From CAUYUA01 sp963575675 (GTDB lineage Bacteria > Pseudomonadota > Alphaproteobacteria > Azospirillales > Azospirillaceae): 51,478 bases of DNA. The notes below the pieces were generated by a model. The model did no database searches, had not been told where the DNA came from, and saw nothing but the letters and a program-made list of their open reading frames with translations. Positions 25,723 to 34,818 of the stretch are shown piece by piece. The stretch is from NCBI GenBank assembly GCA_963575675.1, contig CAUYUA010000166.1, positions 1 through 51,478 on the forward strand, read 5' to 3'. How positions within the stretch are numbered: the first letter of the stretch is position 1; each line of letters opens with the position of its first letter. A program made the position numbers and the translations under genes.

Positions 25723-26781
25723 ATGAAAAGCGATTTCCAGAAGAAAAATTGTATATCGGTTTTGGTTGTTGATAGAAATCGACATTTGCGATTTCTTATA
25801 AAAAAATTATTAAATGCTCAAGGGGTAAATAATGTTTTTATGGTGGATGACGCCGCGCAAGCTCTTCAATTCATTAGAGCTGATCTTGTTGATATTGTGT
25901 TTTCTGATGATGAACAAGGTGGCCTTGGGCTTCTGGAGATGGTGCGTTCTGGAAAAACGCTGAATCCCGAGGAGGTGTTTAATGAGCGATATAGAGACAT
26001 TCCGTTTGTTGTCGTGACGTCGCAAACAGAAAAAAATATTGTCGATCGCGCAATTGAATTGGGGATTCATGGTTTCATTGTCAAAAATTCTTTAAGTATA
26101 AATTCAGTGAAAGGTGTTATTGAAAGGATAATAGGGTTCCTTGAACGAGAGAATCGCTTGCCTTTCCGCAGGACGGGAGAGGAAAAATTGGTGTGCATTC
26201 ATAGAGTGTTTGATGATTGTGATGAAATTGAATTTAGTGGGGCGTTCTCTTTGAAGAATATGGAAATAATCAAGGATGTTTTCGATAAAATTGAAAGCTC
26301 CACAAATAAACTAATAAAGTTCAATTTTAATTTTATAACAAATGTTGATGAATATGGAATTGGTTGTCTTATGATAATAAATGGAGTGTGCTTGGAGCAA
26401 GGAAAAAATCTAAAAATTGAATTAAGAGATAGATATATCATGAAAAGAATGGCCGATATGGGAGTGAATCGCGTTCTTGACATTATGTGCTCTTTCCCCG
26501 CTCAAACTCAAATGAATCTTGACGCATCCGGATTTTCAGAGGATGTCGCTGTGGTTTATCAATCCGGATTTGATGAAGGCTACAATAACGGCGTTAAATC
26601 TGGCCGCATTATTGGAAGTATTGAAGTGCTGCAAAAGGTGATCCAAGATCGTCATCGTCAGATTCCTCCTGAAAAAATCCAAGCGCGTTTGAGAGAGGTT
26701 TCCGAACGTGATATTGAAAGGTTAATCGCGTTTCCTACATCTTATGATTTGATCGATGAGATTGTGCTTGGTCATCGATAA
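25723..26781 (+). CDS. AT-rich response regulator with REC and STAS-like domains
   Basis: 352 residues from ATG 25723, preferred over ATG 25711 because GGAG lies eight bases upstream. Residues about 8-140 are a receiver domain: VLVVDR, putative phosphoacceptor Asp in DIVFSDDEQGG, FVVVTSQ and the Lys of GFIVKNS. The loop after the phosphoacceptor (DEQGG instead of xMPxMDG) is unusual. Residues about 165-265 resemble a STAS/anti-sigma-antagonist fold (DEIEFSGAFSLKNMEII and VDEYGIGCLMIINGVCLEQG). The C-terminal 90 residues are helical and unrecognised. Its base composition is clearly more AT-rich than its neighbours, suggesting transfer from another source. REC-STAS proteins often act in partner-switch signalling, which would fit the HD-GYP gene downstream. 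Confidence 0.8.
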   Translation: MKSDFQKKNCISVLVVDRNRHLRFLIKKLLNAQGVNNVFMVDDAAQALQFIRADLVDIVFSDDEQGGLGLLEMVRSGKTLNPEEVFNERYRDIPFVVVTSQTEKNIVDRAIELGIHGFIVKNSLSINSVKGVIERIIGFLERENRLPFRRTGEEKLVCIHRVFDDCDEIEFSGAFSLKNMEIIKDVFDKIESSTNKLIKFNFNFITNVDEYGIGCLMIINGVCLEQGKNLKIELRDRYIMKRMADMGVNRVLDIMCSFPAQTQMNLDASGFSEDVAVVYQSGFDEGYNNGVKSGRIIGSIEVLQKVIQDRHRQIPPEKIQARLREVSERDIERLIAFPTSYDLIDEIVLGHR

Positions 26782-26788
26782 CTTCTTT

Positions 26789-27004
26789 ATGGGAGCTGTT
26801 AGCTTTTTTTCTTTTCGTCGGTTGCGGTTAAGGTCTCAGGGCGGCGTATTTTTGTTGACGTCTTTGATCGTTGTTGAAGTGGTTATGGTCGTGGTGTTTT
26901 TGCAAATTAAGAAAATTCAAGAAAAGGCCGCTCACGCCGGTGTTGGGTTTGACGCGATTCTGGTCAAATCGATTCGCTTGGGCGTGTTTTGGTTCATCGT
27001 TTAG
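26789..27004 (+). pseudogene. Probable N-terminal remnant of a membrane sensor kinase
   Basis: 71 residues from ATG 26789: a basic start (FRRLRLRSQGG), one strong membrane helix (VFLLTSLIVVEVVMVVVFL), then KKIQEKAAHAGVGFDAILVK, ending at a stop at 27002-27004. Beginning with an Arg-rich segment, a helix and a charged juxtamembrane stretch is typical of sensor kinases. The sequence then stops and about 200 bases later an Hpt-like tail appears. I infer a large internal deletion. It could instead be a small membrane protein; no ribosome site is obvious. Confidence 0.45.
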
Positions 27005-27214
27005 CGCGCTTGATCGAGACGTGAGACAAGGGAAGGGCTGACGTGAAAGGGGTGGGGCGTGACGAAACTCCTTCCGCGCCCCCGTGCGGGCCGCGCCTCC
27101 GTGTGAGGTCGTGCGGAATAATCCTCGTTTTGATTTTGCGGAGGGATCAAGTCATGAACATGGCCGTCTCTTAAACGACGTCCATGGTCTTGGGCGTCGA
27201 GTTCTGTTGGTCCA

Positions 27215-27424
27215 TTGGGGGTTGTGGGGATAGAATCTTTGGCGAAAGAGCTTGAAGTGTTTGCGAAGAACGGTTCGAGTGCTATGCTGTCGGGCTTATC
27301 CAATCGTTTGCCGATTTTGTTGGAGCAAACTTTAAAGCAGATTGTTGGGAAGCCGCCTCTCAATTACTCTGTTCCGAGATCGCCTTCGTTCTCTTTGTGG
27401 AGAATTGCCAAATGTATAATGTAA
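27215..27424 (+). pseudogene. Hpt-like C-terminal remnant upstream of the HD-GYP gene
   Basis: The open frame encodes GVVGIESLAKELEVFAKNG and SSAMLSGLSNRLPILLEQTL, which resembles the last two helices of an Hpt domain following the (lost) His motif, then about 25 unstructured residues. It ends at 27424, overlapping the start of the HD-GYP regulator at 27412, the arrangement expected if a hybrid kinase once preceded and was coupled to it. The catalytic core and Hpt histidine are missing. Confidence 0.45.
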
Positions 27425-28410
27425 TGATTGTGGATGACAATCCTACCACTCTTTTGGTTTTAAAGCGTTTGGTGGCGGTGTCCGGTCCAATTGTTCCAAT
27501 TCCGTTCTCGTCTGCGATTCAGGCGTTCGATTTCTGCTGTGCGTCGCCTCCGGATATTATTCTTGCAGATTATATGATGCCGGAAATCGATGGGTTGGAG
27601 TTTCTACGTCGTCTGCGCAATGAGTCCAGTTTATCAGATATTCCGGTCATTATGGTGATGACTGCTGATAAAAAGGAAATTCGTTATAAAGCTCTGGATA
27701 TGGGGGCATGCGACTTTTTGACCAAGCCGGTTGATCCGCCAGAGCTGACTGCGCGGGTGCGTAATGTGTTGGCTTTGGCTGATGGTCGCAAGCAGCTCAA
27801 AAGTCGCGCCGCGACGGAGCTGGTGATGCGGTTGTCGAAGGCGGCGGAGTTTCGGGATCCTGAAACCGGCGCTCATTTGGAGCGCATGGCGCGTTATTCG
27901 CGTTTGATTGCTCGACGTTTGGGGTGGTCGGAAGAGGATCAAGAGCAGCTTCAAGTCGCCGCTCCAATGCACGATATCGGGAAAGTCGGTATTCCTGATT
28001 ATATTTTGTTGAAGCCTGGAAAGCTGACAGATGATGAATTTGCAATTATGAAAGAACACGCCACTCTTGGTTATGAAATTCTGAAAGATAGCGACTCACC
28101 ATTGATTCGGCTTGCAGCGCAAATCGCGCGGTGTCATCATGAAAAATATGACGGCAGTGGCTATCCTAATGGTGTGGGGGGAGAAGAAATTCCCATTCCT
28201 GGCCGTATTGTCGCTGTCGCCGATGTGTATGACGCGCTGACGTCGGAGCGTCCTTATAAAAAGGCGTGGCCGATTGAAAAGGCGGTTGGGTTGTTGAAAG
28301 AACAACGTGGCGTTCATTTCGAGCCTCGTTTGGTCGATTTGTTTTTGGAAAGTTTCGATGAGGTTCTGGTCATCGGTCGAGAGTTCCAGGAAAGATCGAT
28401 TATCATTTAG
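27412..28410 (+). CDS. Response regulator with HD-GYP domain (c-di-GMP phosphodiesterase)
   Basis: 332 residues from ATG 27412, with GGAG at 27399-27402. The receiver domain (1-122) has MIVDDN, phosphoacceptor Asp in IILADYMMPEIDG, and the Lys of FLTKPVDPPEL. The HD-GYP domain (about 140-325) has His187-Asp188 in APMHDIGKVGIP, the HHEKYDGSGYP signature, and VADVYDALTSERPYK. All metal ligands and the GYP motif are present, so hydrolysis of c-di-GMP to pGpG or GMP is expected, the opposite activity to the cyclase at 2967-3869. The presumed partner kinase gene directly upstream appears to be degraded, so its phosphate donor is probably encoded elsewhere. Confidence 0.96.
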   Translation: MYNVMIVDDNPTTLLVLKRLVAVSGPIVPIPFSSAIQAFDFCCASPPDIILADYMMPEIDGLEFLRRLRNESSLSDIPVIMVMTADKKEIRYKALDMGACDFLTKPVDPPELTARVRNVLALADGRKQLKSRAATELVMRLSKAAEFRDPETGAHLERMARYSRLIARRLGWSEEDQEQLQVAAPMHDIGKVGIPDYILLKPGKLTDDEFAIMKEHATLGYEILKDSDSPLIRLAAQIARCHHEKYDGSGYPNGVGGEEIPIPGRIVAVADVYDALTSERPYKKAWPIEKAVGLLKEQRGVHFEPRLVDLFLESFDEVLVIGREFQERSIII

Positions 28411-28493
28411 GTCTATTCGCCCTTTCTTTCTTTCCTTGTGCGCGTCGTCGTCTTCGTTTTTTGTTTGCGCCTTTGTCTTGATTGTGTTTGTCC

Positions 28494-29501
28494 ATGACAT
28501 TAGAATCCAACGCCCTCGTTGATGTCTCAACAGAATGCGCGCTTGTCACGCTGTCCGCAGGGCCTTTGTCTTGCGTGATTAGTCCGAGATGTGGCGGAGC
28601 TGTTGTCGCTTTTTCGCGTCGATGCGAGGACGGGGGGACGCATCCTTTACTGCGTCCGACGGCGCTTCATTCGGAGGGAAAGCTGCCGGATTCTCCCACC
28701 GATTTTGCTTGTTACCCTCTGATTCCTTTTTCGAATCGAATTGCGCATGGTCGTTTTGTTTGGAACGGACAAGAAATTTCGATGCCGCATCCGCTCTTCG
28801 GCGTGCCTCATGCAATTCATGGTCACGGTTGGTTGGCGTCATGGCGAGTCGTTGCCGTTGACTCCAGAAGTCTGCGTCTAACCTATGTGCATCAACCGGC
28901 GGAACAGTCGAGCGACGGGGCGCAAGATTGGCCGTTTGCTTACCAAGCCTTTGAAACCTTTAGTCTGGAGCCGGATGGTTTGACCATTGCGTTGGAATTG
29001 GTCAATCAAGGGGAGCTGGCGATGCCGGGTGGCCTTGGGTTGCACCCGTTTTTTCCAAAACCGCCGGGTGCGCGAGTGACGGCGCGGGTGGCTGCGGTTT
29101 GGCGGAATGATGCGCTCCATTTGCCTTGCGAGCAAGAGCCGCTGCCGTCGGAGTGGCGATTTCCGTCTGGAGTCGTGATGGATCAGGTCTGTGTGGACCA
29201 TTGTTTTAGCGGTTGGAACGGTGGCGCCACGATCGATTGGCCGGATCAGGCCTTACGTTTGATGATGACGGCGGATCACCCTCCATTTGGCCATTTGGTG
29301 ATTTATGCTCCGGCTGGAGAAGAGTATGTCTGCGTTGAGCCGGTGAGTCATATGACGGATGCGGTTAATCGGCTTTCGGTTGCGGCGGATGGTGCGGTGA
29401 GTGATTTCCTGGGGACGGGGCTGCGTGTGTTGGCCCCTGGCGAGGCTTTGTCTGGCAGTGTGACGTTTCGGGTCACGACTTTGCCTCAGGAAGGGATGTA
29501 A
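28494..29501 (+). CDS. Aldose 1-epimerase family protein
   Basis: 335 residues from ATG 28494; an upstream alternative start at 28482 would add four residues. Family motifs are FSNRIAHGRFVWNG, the catalytic His region HAIHGHGWLASW, a beta-rich core, HPFFPKP, and the catalytic Glu in VCVEPVSHMTDAVNR. It should interconvert alpha and beta anomers of a hexose such as galactose or glucose, in the cytoplasm (no signal peptide). Substrate is not predictable from sequence. It stands alone between the HD-GYP gene and a convergent methyltransferase gene. Confidence 0.93.
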   Translation: MTLESNALVDVSTECALVTLSAGPLSCVISPRCGGAVVAFSRRCEDGGTHPLLRPTALHSEGKLPDSPTDFACYPLIPFSNRIAHGRFVWNGQEISMPHPLFGVPHAIHGHGWLASWRVVAVDSRSLRLTYVHQPAEQSSDGAQDWPFAYQAFETFSLEPDGLTIALELVNQGELAMPGGLGLHPFFPKPPGARVTARVAAVWRNDALHLPCEQEPLPSEWRFPSGVVMDQVCVDHCFSGWNGGATIDWPDQALRLMMTADHPPFGHLVIYAPAGEEYVCVEPVSHMTDAVNRLSVAADGAVSDFLGTGLRVLAPGEALSGSVTFRVTTLPQEGM

Positions 29502-29595
29502 TTCTGTAATTTAGAGTAAGGTTATTCGGATGAAAATCAAAGAGCGTCAAGAATACAGTCTTCGGACCTCTTTGATGTCCGTTCTTTGTTTTATT

Positions 29596-29748
29596 TATAC
29601 TCTGTCTGATTGAGAATCCGAAAAAAACCGGCAAGGAATCGGGGCTTCGCCCTCGACCCACCAAAGGCCTCCCGGCCTTTGGCGGGTCGAGGGCGGAGCC
29701 CCGATTCTTTTGGAGTTTTTTTTCGGGTTCTCAATTGGACAGAGTATA
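29596..29748. mobile_element. MITE-like element, family B copy 1
   Basis: Terminal inverted repeats of about 32 bases (29596-29627 and 29717-29748) beginning TATACTCTGTC, with only three mismatches, flanked by TA on each side. Between them a nearly perfect long hairpin of about 30-bp stem covers 29635-29706 (GAATCGGGGCTTCGCCCTCG on one side, its reverse on the other, turn at CTCCCG). No coding capacity. TA flanks suggest an IS630/Tc1-mariner-type mobiliser. It lies between convergent genes and probably stops transcription in both directions. Confidence 0.85.
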
Positions 29749-29770
29749 TATTCTTTTTTTATTTTGAGTT

Positions 29771-30568
29771 CTATTCGGAAGATAAGGGTGAGAGAGCGTG
29801 AGCGTGACGTAAAACGGCTTCGGCTTCTGGGGTGTAGGCTCCATCTTGTTGATGGAGAATCATACCGAAATCGAGTCGTGCGGGACTGTGGACGTCGCGT
29901 CGACCGGTCGCTAATATTCGTCGCGCCGGTTGGCCCAAGCGTGGCCACAGCGGTGTAATGACAATTCCTCCGAATCGGGGACAAAGCAACGCCAAAAGCT
30001 CATCGATTCGGTCGGCTCGGTGAATCATTGTAACTGTTCCGCGAGGGCGGACCATGGCGGCGCAGAATTTTATCCAAGTCTCCAGGTCGGCGTCTTCGGT
30101 TTCTCCGCGCGCCAGAGCGTTGGCGCTTTCGGCGGCAGGGGTGTGGGTTCCTGGTTTTAGAAAAGGCGGATTCGCCATAACGCGATCAAAGCTGCCGGGG
30201 CGTAGTGTAACCGGCGGGTGACGCACGTCGCCTTCAATAAGCGTAATTTCGGTGTGAGGTTTCTCCGCCGGGGCGTTTTCAAGACTCTCGGCGTAGAGAG
30301 AGATGTTGCGTGCGCCCAACGCCAGCAGAGCGGGTTGAAGATCAAGTCCGGTAATTTTCAGGTTTGGCGTTCGCGTCGCTAGGCATAAAGCAGCGGCGGC
30401 GACGCCGGTTCCCACGTCTAACACGCGCTCTCCCGGGCGGGCCGGAGTCGCGGCGGCGAGAAAAACCGCATCGATGGCGACTCGATAGCCGCGTCGTGGC
30501 TGCCAGATGCTGACGCGTCCGTCGAGGAGCCGATCTAAAGTGAGCGAGTCGTTTTCAAGAATGGTCAT
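29771..30568 (-). CDS. tRNA1(Val) A37 N6-methyltransferase-like protein (TrmN6/YfiC family)
   Basis: 265 residues, start ATG 30568. A class I SAM-dependent methyltransferase: residues about 45-60 hold VLDVGTGVAAAAL (SAM site), followed by ITGLDLQPALLALG and the catalytic NPPF motif in DRVMANPPFLKPGTH. An N-terminal QPRRGYRVAIDAVFLA segment is typical of TrmN6-like enzymes, which methylate N6 of adenine 37 in tRNA1(Val). The divergent neighbour is a polyprenyl diphosphate synthase gene, an arrangement I associate with alphaproteobacteria. An exact substrate is not proven by sequence. A run of eleven G lies about 80 bases upstream of the start. Confidence 0.85.
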   Translation of the reverse strand: MTILENDSLTLDRLLDGRVSIWQPRRGYRVAIDAVFLAAATPARPGERVLDVGTGVAAAALCLATRTPNLKITGLDLQPALLALGARNISLYAESLENAPAEKPHTEITLIEGDVRHPPVTLRPGSFDRVMANPPFLKPGTHTPAAESANALARGETEDADLETWIKFCAAMVRPRGTVTMIHRADRIDELLALLCPRFGGIVITPLWPRLGQPARRILATGRRDVHSPARLDFGMILHQQDGAYTPEAEAVLRHAHALSPLSSE

Positions 30569-31284
30569 GGGAAAGATTAAAGGAAGGCGCGAACGACATT
30601 TCGGTCATCGAACGCTGGTTTTTATTTTGGAAGGCTCTTAAATATTGGGGGGGGGGGAGCGCACTGTCTTCGCGTGCGGCGCCCTAGAGCCGTTCCGGAA
30701 AATATGTTTGTGATATCAATGGCTTTTGATCGTTAGGCCATCGAGATCAAAGTCTGATGATCGTCGCTACGGTTCGTTGGTCGGTTTTGACGAATGGCCG
30801 CAGATTTCAAATCGATTGGAATCACGGATGAACTTTCTGAACTGGCCCTCAAGGAGTGAGAGGGGGGGCGTCGATATGACGTTCGGAATATTTTGAGGTC
30901 GATTCATGATTCAGTCGTTGGTCTATGATTCAATTGTGGACAAAAGGAACATATGCCCCTATCCCGTTTCTCAGTCTGTTTTATCGGCGCTTGTTTCCTT
31001 GGATTTACTCTGCGCCGCAGCGCTGATTCGGGTCAACATCGGTCAATGTTAATCGGTCAATGTTAATTTTGAGGCTTCGGAGCGTGGCTGTGTGATTATC
31101 CGAATTCGGCGCGCGAGTTTCGTCGTTTTGTGGTATTGAAGAGCTTCAGCAGGCTTGACCCGGCAAGGGCGAGTGTTGTGTTGTTCCGGCGTCAGGATTT
31201 GGCTGGTTCGGATTGCTCGGATCGGCTTTGTCTGTTGCTTCCGTTTTTGTTCGTTGTCACTGTCCATTGTTATTGGAGTTCGAA
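30569..31284. other. Long divergent spacer upstream of the polyprenyl synthase gene
   Basis: About 716 bases. Holds an 11-base G run (30647-30657), no convincing gene, and a perfect 14-bp tandem duplication (ATCGGTCAATGTTA twice, 31038-31065). Promoters for both divergent genes should be here; none could be called firmly. Confidence 0.5.
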
Positions 31285-32307
31285 GTGGCGGTCGTCACCT
31301 ATCTGGATTCGAAACGCAGCACGTCCGAGTCGACCGCGCTCGATGCGCTCACCGCTCTGGTTGCCGACGACCTGCATGCGGTGAATGAACTCATCGTGCA
31401 ACGCATGCATTCCTCGGTCGAGATGATTCCGCAGCTTGCGGGTTATATCGTGGCCGCCGGCGGAAAGCGCTTGCGGCCGATTTTGACCTTGGCCGCCGCG
31501 CGTTTGTGCAAATACCAAGGCGATCGGCATCACGGGTTGGCTGCGGCGGTGGAGTTCATTCACACCGCCACGTTGCTGCACGACGACGTTGTTGATGAAA
31601 GCGACCTTCGGCGGGGAAGAGCTTCCGCCAACGCTGTTTTTGGAAATCAGGCCAGTGTGTTGGTCGGAGACTTTCTCTTCAGCCGCGCTTTTTTGCTGAT
31701 GGTTGAAACCGGCTCTTTGGATGTCTTGCGCATTTTGTCTCACGCCTCGGCGGTGATAGCGGAAGGCGAGGTGCTTCAGCTTCAGACCACCAACGACACC
31801 AGCACCACCGAGCAAGCCTATCTCGACGTGATCAGCGCCAAAACCGCCGCTTTGTTCGCGGCGGCGTGCCGAACCGGCGCCGTGATCGCCGGGCGGCCGG
31901 AAAGCGAAGAAAGAGCGCTTGACGACTACGGTATGAATCTCGGGATTGCGTTCCAGTTAGTTGATGACGTGCTTGACTATTCGGCCTTACAGGCTCGATT
32001 GGGCAAAACCGTCGGTGATGATTTTCGTGAAGGGAAGATCACTCTGCCGGTGGTGTTGGCTTTCGAGCGCGGGACAGAAGAAGAGCGCGTTTTTTGGCGT
32101 CGGGCGCTGGAAGAAATGGAGCAAAGTGAAGGCGATCTTGAACACGCCATCGTTTTAATGAACAAATATAACACTTTGCAGGACACGGTCGCGCGCGCTG
32201 TCGAATACGGCGTCCTGGCGCGCAACGCTCTTGCCGTGTTTTCGGATTGTTTGGAGAAGCGCGCTTTGCTTGACGTCATTGATTTCGTCATCGATCGTGA
32301 GTTCTAG
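31285..32307 (+). CDS. ispB: Polyprenyl (probably octa- or decaprenyl) diphosphate synthase
   Basis: 340 residues from GTG 31285, chosen because TGGAG lies eight bases upstream; the longer open frame has a Cys/Leu-rich N-terminus not seen in this family. Trans-prenyltransferase with both aspartate-rich motifs: LLHDDVVDESDLRRGRASA (first) and FQLVDDVLDYS (second), plus GGKRLRPIL and GDFREGKITLPVVLA-like context. It makes the side chain of ubiquinone from isopentenyl diphosphate. Chain length cannot be fixed by eye: alphaproteobacteria usually make Q-10. The family length (about 330-340) fits. Confidence 0.93.
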   Translation: MAVVTYLDSKRSTSESTALDALTALVADDLHAVNELIVQRMHSSVEMIPQLAGYIVAAGGKRLRPILTLAAARLCKYQGDRHHGLAAAVEFIHTATLLHDDVVDESDLRRGRASANAVFGNQASVLVGDFLFSRAFLLMVETGSLDVLRILSHASAVIAEGEVLQLQTTNDTSTTEQAYLDVISAKTAALFAAACRTGAVIAGRPESEERALDDYGMNLGIAFQLVDDVLDYSALQARLGKTVGDDFREGKITLPVVLAFERGTEEERVFWRRALEEMEQSEGDLEHAIVLMNKYNTLQDTVARAVEYGVLARNALAVFSDCLEKRALLDVIDFVIDREF

Positions 32308-32509
32308 GTTTCGATATCATTGGCGGGCGTCTTAATTTTCTCAGGCGTTCGTCGAAAGTATTTTTTCTGCAGTATTGTTTTTTCTGTTGCCAGAGCGTTG
32401 AGAACGGTGATATATGCTTTGGCCATCGGGGCGGTTGGAAAAGCGCTTCGGTGAAGCAGTCTCAGGAGCCCAGGGTGTAGATTCAGGGGGATGAGGGTGT
32501 GGTGGTTAA

Positions 32510-32584
<75 letters not shown>

Positions 32585-32623
32585 TTTATGTCATGTGTGT
32601 TTCGGTAAGGAAGAGTTTTTAGA

Positions 32624-32698
<75 letters not shown>

Positions 32699-33145
32699 TT
32701 TAGAGAGTTTGGGGAAGTTCCCTGATGATAGGGAATTGAGAGTTTGGTAAGTGGGACGTGGTTGTCTTACGGAAGGCGGCAATGTTTTGTCGTCTATTTT
32801 TTTGTCTGCATTCAGGTGGTCTAGAGTTGGCGTATGGCGGTTCTTCATTTATGAAGCGCGCCTGAGAGTTGTGCTTCGCTCTGGTGTTTGGCGCTTTGTC
32901 ATGATACAGTTCCAGACCTTTAAATTAGGGATTACTCCATAGGAATCTCGGTAGCAACCATGACATTCATTTCATTCTTTCTTCGACGACGTAGTTTCCG
33001 GCCTCATGAGGCCGAAGGTGGGCGTGCGCCGAGAAAGCTGAATGGTGTGGTCTGAGAAGAATTTCGAGGATATCTCCACTACGGGCTCCGGTTGCGGTCC
33101 ATGCCGCGCGCAAGTGATTTCGAATGCTAACCGGATGTTCTAGCC
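32699..33145. other. Spacer without recognisable gene
   Basis: About 450 bases after the tRNA-Val pair. Short open frames only. A small palindrome GGCCTCATGAGGCC is present near 33000-33013. No terminator or promoter can be called. Confidence 0.4.
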
Positions 33146-33652
33146 ATGGTTATTTTCCCTGAACAAGCGTCGCACGCCGTTATTATTGAGGCTTTGTTGG
33201 ATGAAGCCTTTGGTAAGGCGCGCTCGACGAAAACCGTGTATCGGTTGCGGGAAGGCGTTTCTCCTGTAACCGATTTGTGTTTTGTTGGGCTCGAAGGTGA
33301 TCGTGTGGTGGGGGCGATTCGGTTTTGGCCGGTCGTGATTGAAAGTAAGACGCCGGCTTTGTTGTTGGGGCCTATTGTCGTCGCCTCGGATCGGCGGAAG
33401 GTGGGATATGGCGGAAAATTGATTCGGTATGGAGTGGAATGCGCCGCTGCATTCAATCATAAGGTTATTTTGTTGGTTGGTGATGTATCCTATTATGAGC
33501 GGTTTGGATTTAGTCGTCGGGTGACGCAGGCTTTGTCTTTGCCGGGGCCGGTGGACGAAGAAAGATTCTTGGGGCTAGAGCTGACGCCCGGAGCGTTGAC
33601 GGGTGTTTCCGGGCGGTTAATGCGTTGGGCGCCGACGGCGTGCGCCGCCTAG
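33146..33652 (+). CDS. GNAT-family N-acetyltransferase (YhbS-like)
   Basis: 168 residues, ATG 33146. The GNAT fold is visible from GDRVVGAIRFWPV (beta4), LLLGPIVVASDRRKVGYGGKL (the acetyl-CoA loop, variant of R/Q-x-x-G-x-G/A) and GDVSYYERFGFSRR near the end. The pattern resembles the COG3153 (YhbS) subfamily, whose substrates are mostly unknown. No signal peptide. It is a single gene ending at a convergent junction with repeat family A. Confidence 0.88.
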   Translation: MVIFPEQASHAVIIEALLDEAFGKARSTKTVYRLREGVSPVTDLCFVGLEGDRVVGAIRFWPVVIESKTPALLLGPIVVASDRRKVGYGGKLIRYGVECAAAFNHKVILLVGDVSYYERFGFSRRVTQALSLPGPVDEERFLGLELTPGALTGVSGRLMRWAPTACAA

Positions 33653-33866
33653 AATGGTTTGACTCGCATCAGTAGAGTTGAATGAAAAAATAAGAAGAGC
33701 CGGAGACCGAGGGCCGAGTCTCCAGTCGCTCGGGTCAGGGACAAAAGTCCTCCCTATTCTCGAAGCGATCCTCTACTGGAATCGTTTGCCTTTATATCTC
33801 TTTGTAGTCCTTGCGGCGTTGTGCCTTGTAACGGTCTATAACGGATAAACAGTTTCAGAGGATAAT

Positions 33867-33947
33867 CGCCTTACGGCGAATAAGGGGGGGGCTTTCGCTT
33901 CCCCCCTTATAATCCCCCAGCGACCAGGAACACACTCCCTGGACCCT
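33867..33947. repeat. Family A repeat, copy 4
   Basis: The clearest single arm in reverse: small hairpin CGCCTTACGGCG, then GAATAAG, G/C-run hairpin, TTATAATCCCCCAGCGACCA and GGAACACACTCCCTGGACCC. About 80 bases, very similar to the left arm of copy 1 over about 70 bases. Between the convergent GNAT and unknown genes. A 16-bp tandem duplication at 33980-34011 follows. Confidence 0.85.
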
Positions 33948-34011
33948 TTCAATTTTTATTTGGCGTGATGTGCAGCGCTAGGGGAGGCGGAAAAGAGGGG
34001 AGGCGGAAAAG

Positions 34012-34818
34012 CTATTTTATAAAGCTTTTGCGGAAGTGGAAATAAGCGGATCGGATGCGATCCGCTCGCTCGGCTGTGCCCGAGCCGGCTAAAATATCCA
34101 TCATGACCGTGCCGCTGGGTTCGTCGAGCATGTCGAAGTATTTTTTAAAGAGCGCGTCGAAGAATTCACAAAATTCCCGACCAGAGAAGAGAAAGTCAGA
34201 ATCACGACATCCTTCAGCCATAATGTAGAGAAATTGGTTGCGCATGGAAAGGAAGTGAGAAAATTTGCTGAGGCACTGTAGAAATAGTTTGTCGGTGGCC
34301 GCCGAGACAAGAGTGTTTGTTTCACAAGTCTTCCAGAATTGAGCGTCGTCGTCGGTTTTCGCCATGCCGTAAACAGCCATGACTTGGTCGTTCAGGAGAC
34401 GATATTCATTTTCGGTGAAGACGGCGTTAACAGCGCGTTGGAAGGCCCCGGCTGTAATGAAGGGATATGGCTTGCTGTTGGGGCCGGTTGATCGAGGTGT
34501 AATGGCTGAAACGATACGAGAAAACATTAAGCGCGAAAAATAATCGGTACGTCTTCCATCACGAATATAGACGGGCTCGTGTTTAGAGATGGCGCAATTC
34601 GAGCACGTTCTTTTTAAGACTCGTTCGGTTTCGGGCCAGATGTAACGCAGGGCGGAAACGACGTCACTGAAATCTTGAGCGTTTAGTGAGCCCTTCTGAG
34701 TGATTCTTTTTCCAATTGTTTCAATTAATGTATCTATAATTGCTTTAGTCGCGCCGATAAGGGCGACGCTTGGCTGTGTTTCGAGTTGTTGCCCATCGTT
34801 GTTGGCTTGGGTGGACAT
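34012..34818 (-). CDS. Protein of unknown function
   Basis: 268 residues, ATG 34818 preceded by a GGGGAAGC ribosome-like site. No signal peptide, membrane segment or catalytic motif is recognised. It is mostly helical, with a Cys pair (TCSNCAISKHEPVYI, about 71-85) that might be half of a zinc site, and aromatic-rich later segments (FLSMRNQFLYIMAEG, REFCEFFDALFKKYFDML). The residue pattern looks like a genuine soluble protein. No neighbour suggests a role. Codon use is less GC-biased than in the core genes. Confidence 0.75.
   Translation of the reverse strand: MSTQANNDGQQLETQPSVALIGATKAIIDTLIETIGKRITQKGSLNAQDFSDVVSALRYIWPETERVLKRTCSNCAISKHEPVYIRDGRRTDYFSRLMFSRIVSAITPRSTGPNSKPYPFITAGAFQRAVNAVFTENEYRLLNDQVMAVYGMAKTDDDAQFWKTCETNTLVSAATDKLFLQCLSKFSHFLSMRNQFLYIMAEGCRDSDFLFSGREFCEFFDALFKKYFDMLDEPSGTVMMDILAGSGTAERADRIRSAYFHFRKSFIK

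Noticed and set aside
27001..27363. 120-codon minus-strand open frame opposite the Hpt-like remnant
   Set aside because: Rich in Pro/Arg/Ser with no fold; the opposite strand has Hpt-like helices in register with the next gene.
30650..30900. Possible transposase remnant upstream of the polyprenyl synthase gene
   Set aside because: A few translated words recall transposases, but frames are broken and no motif or terminal repeat supports it.
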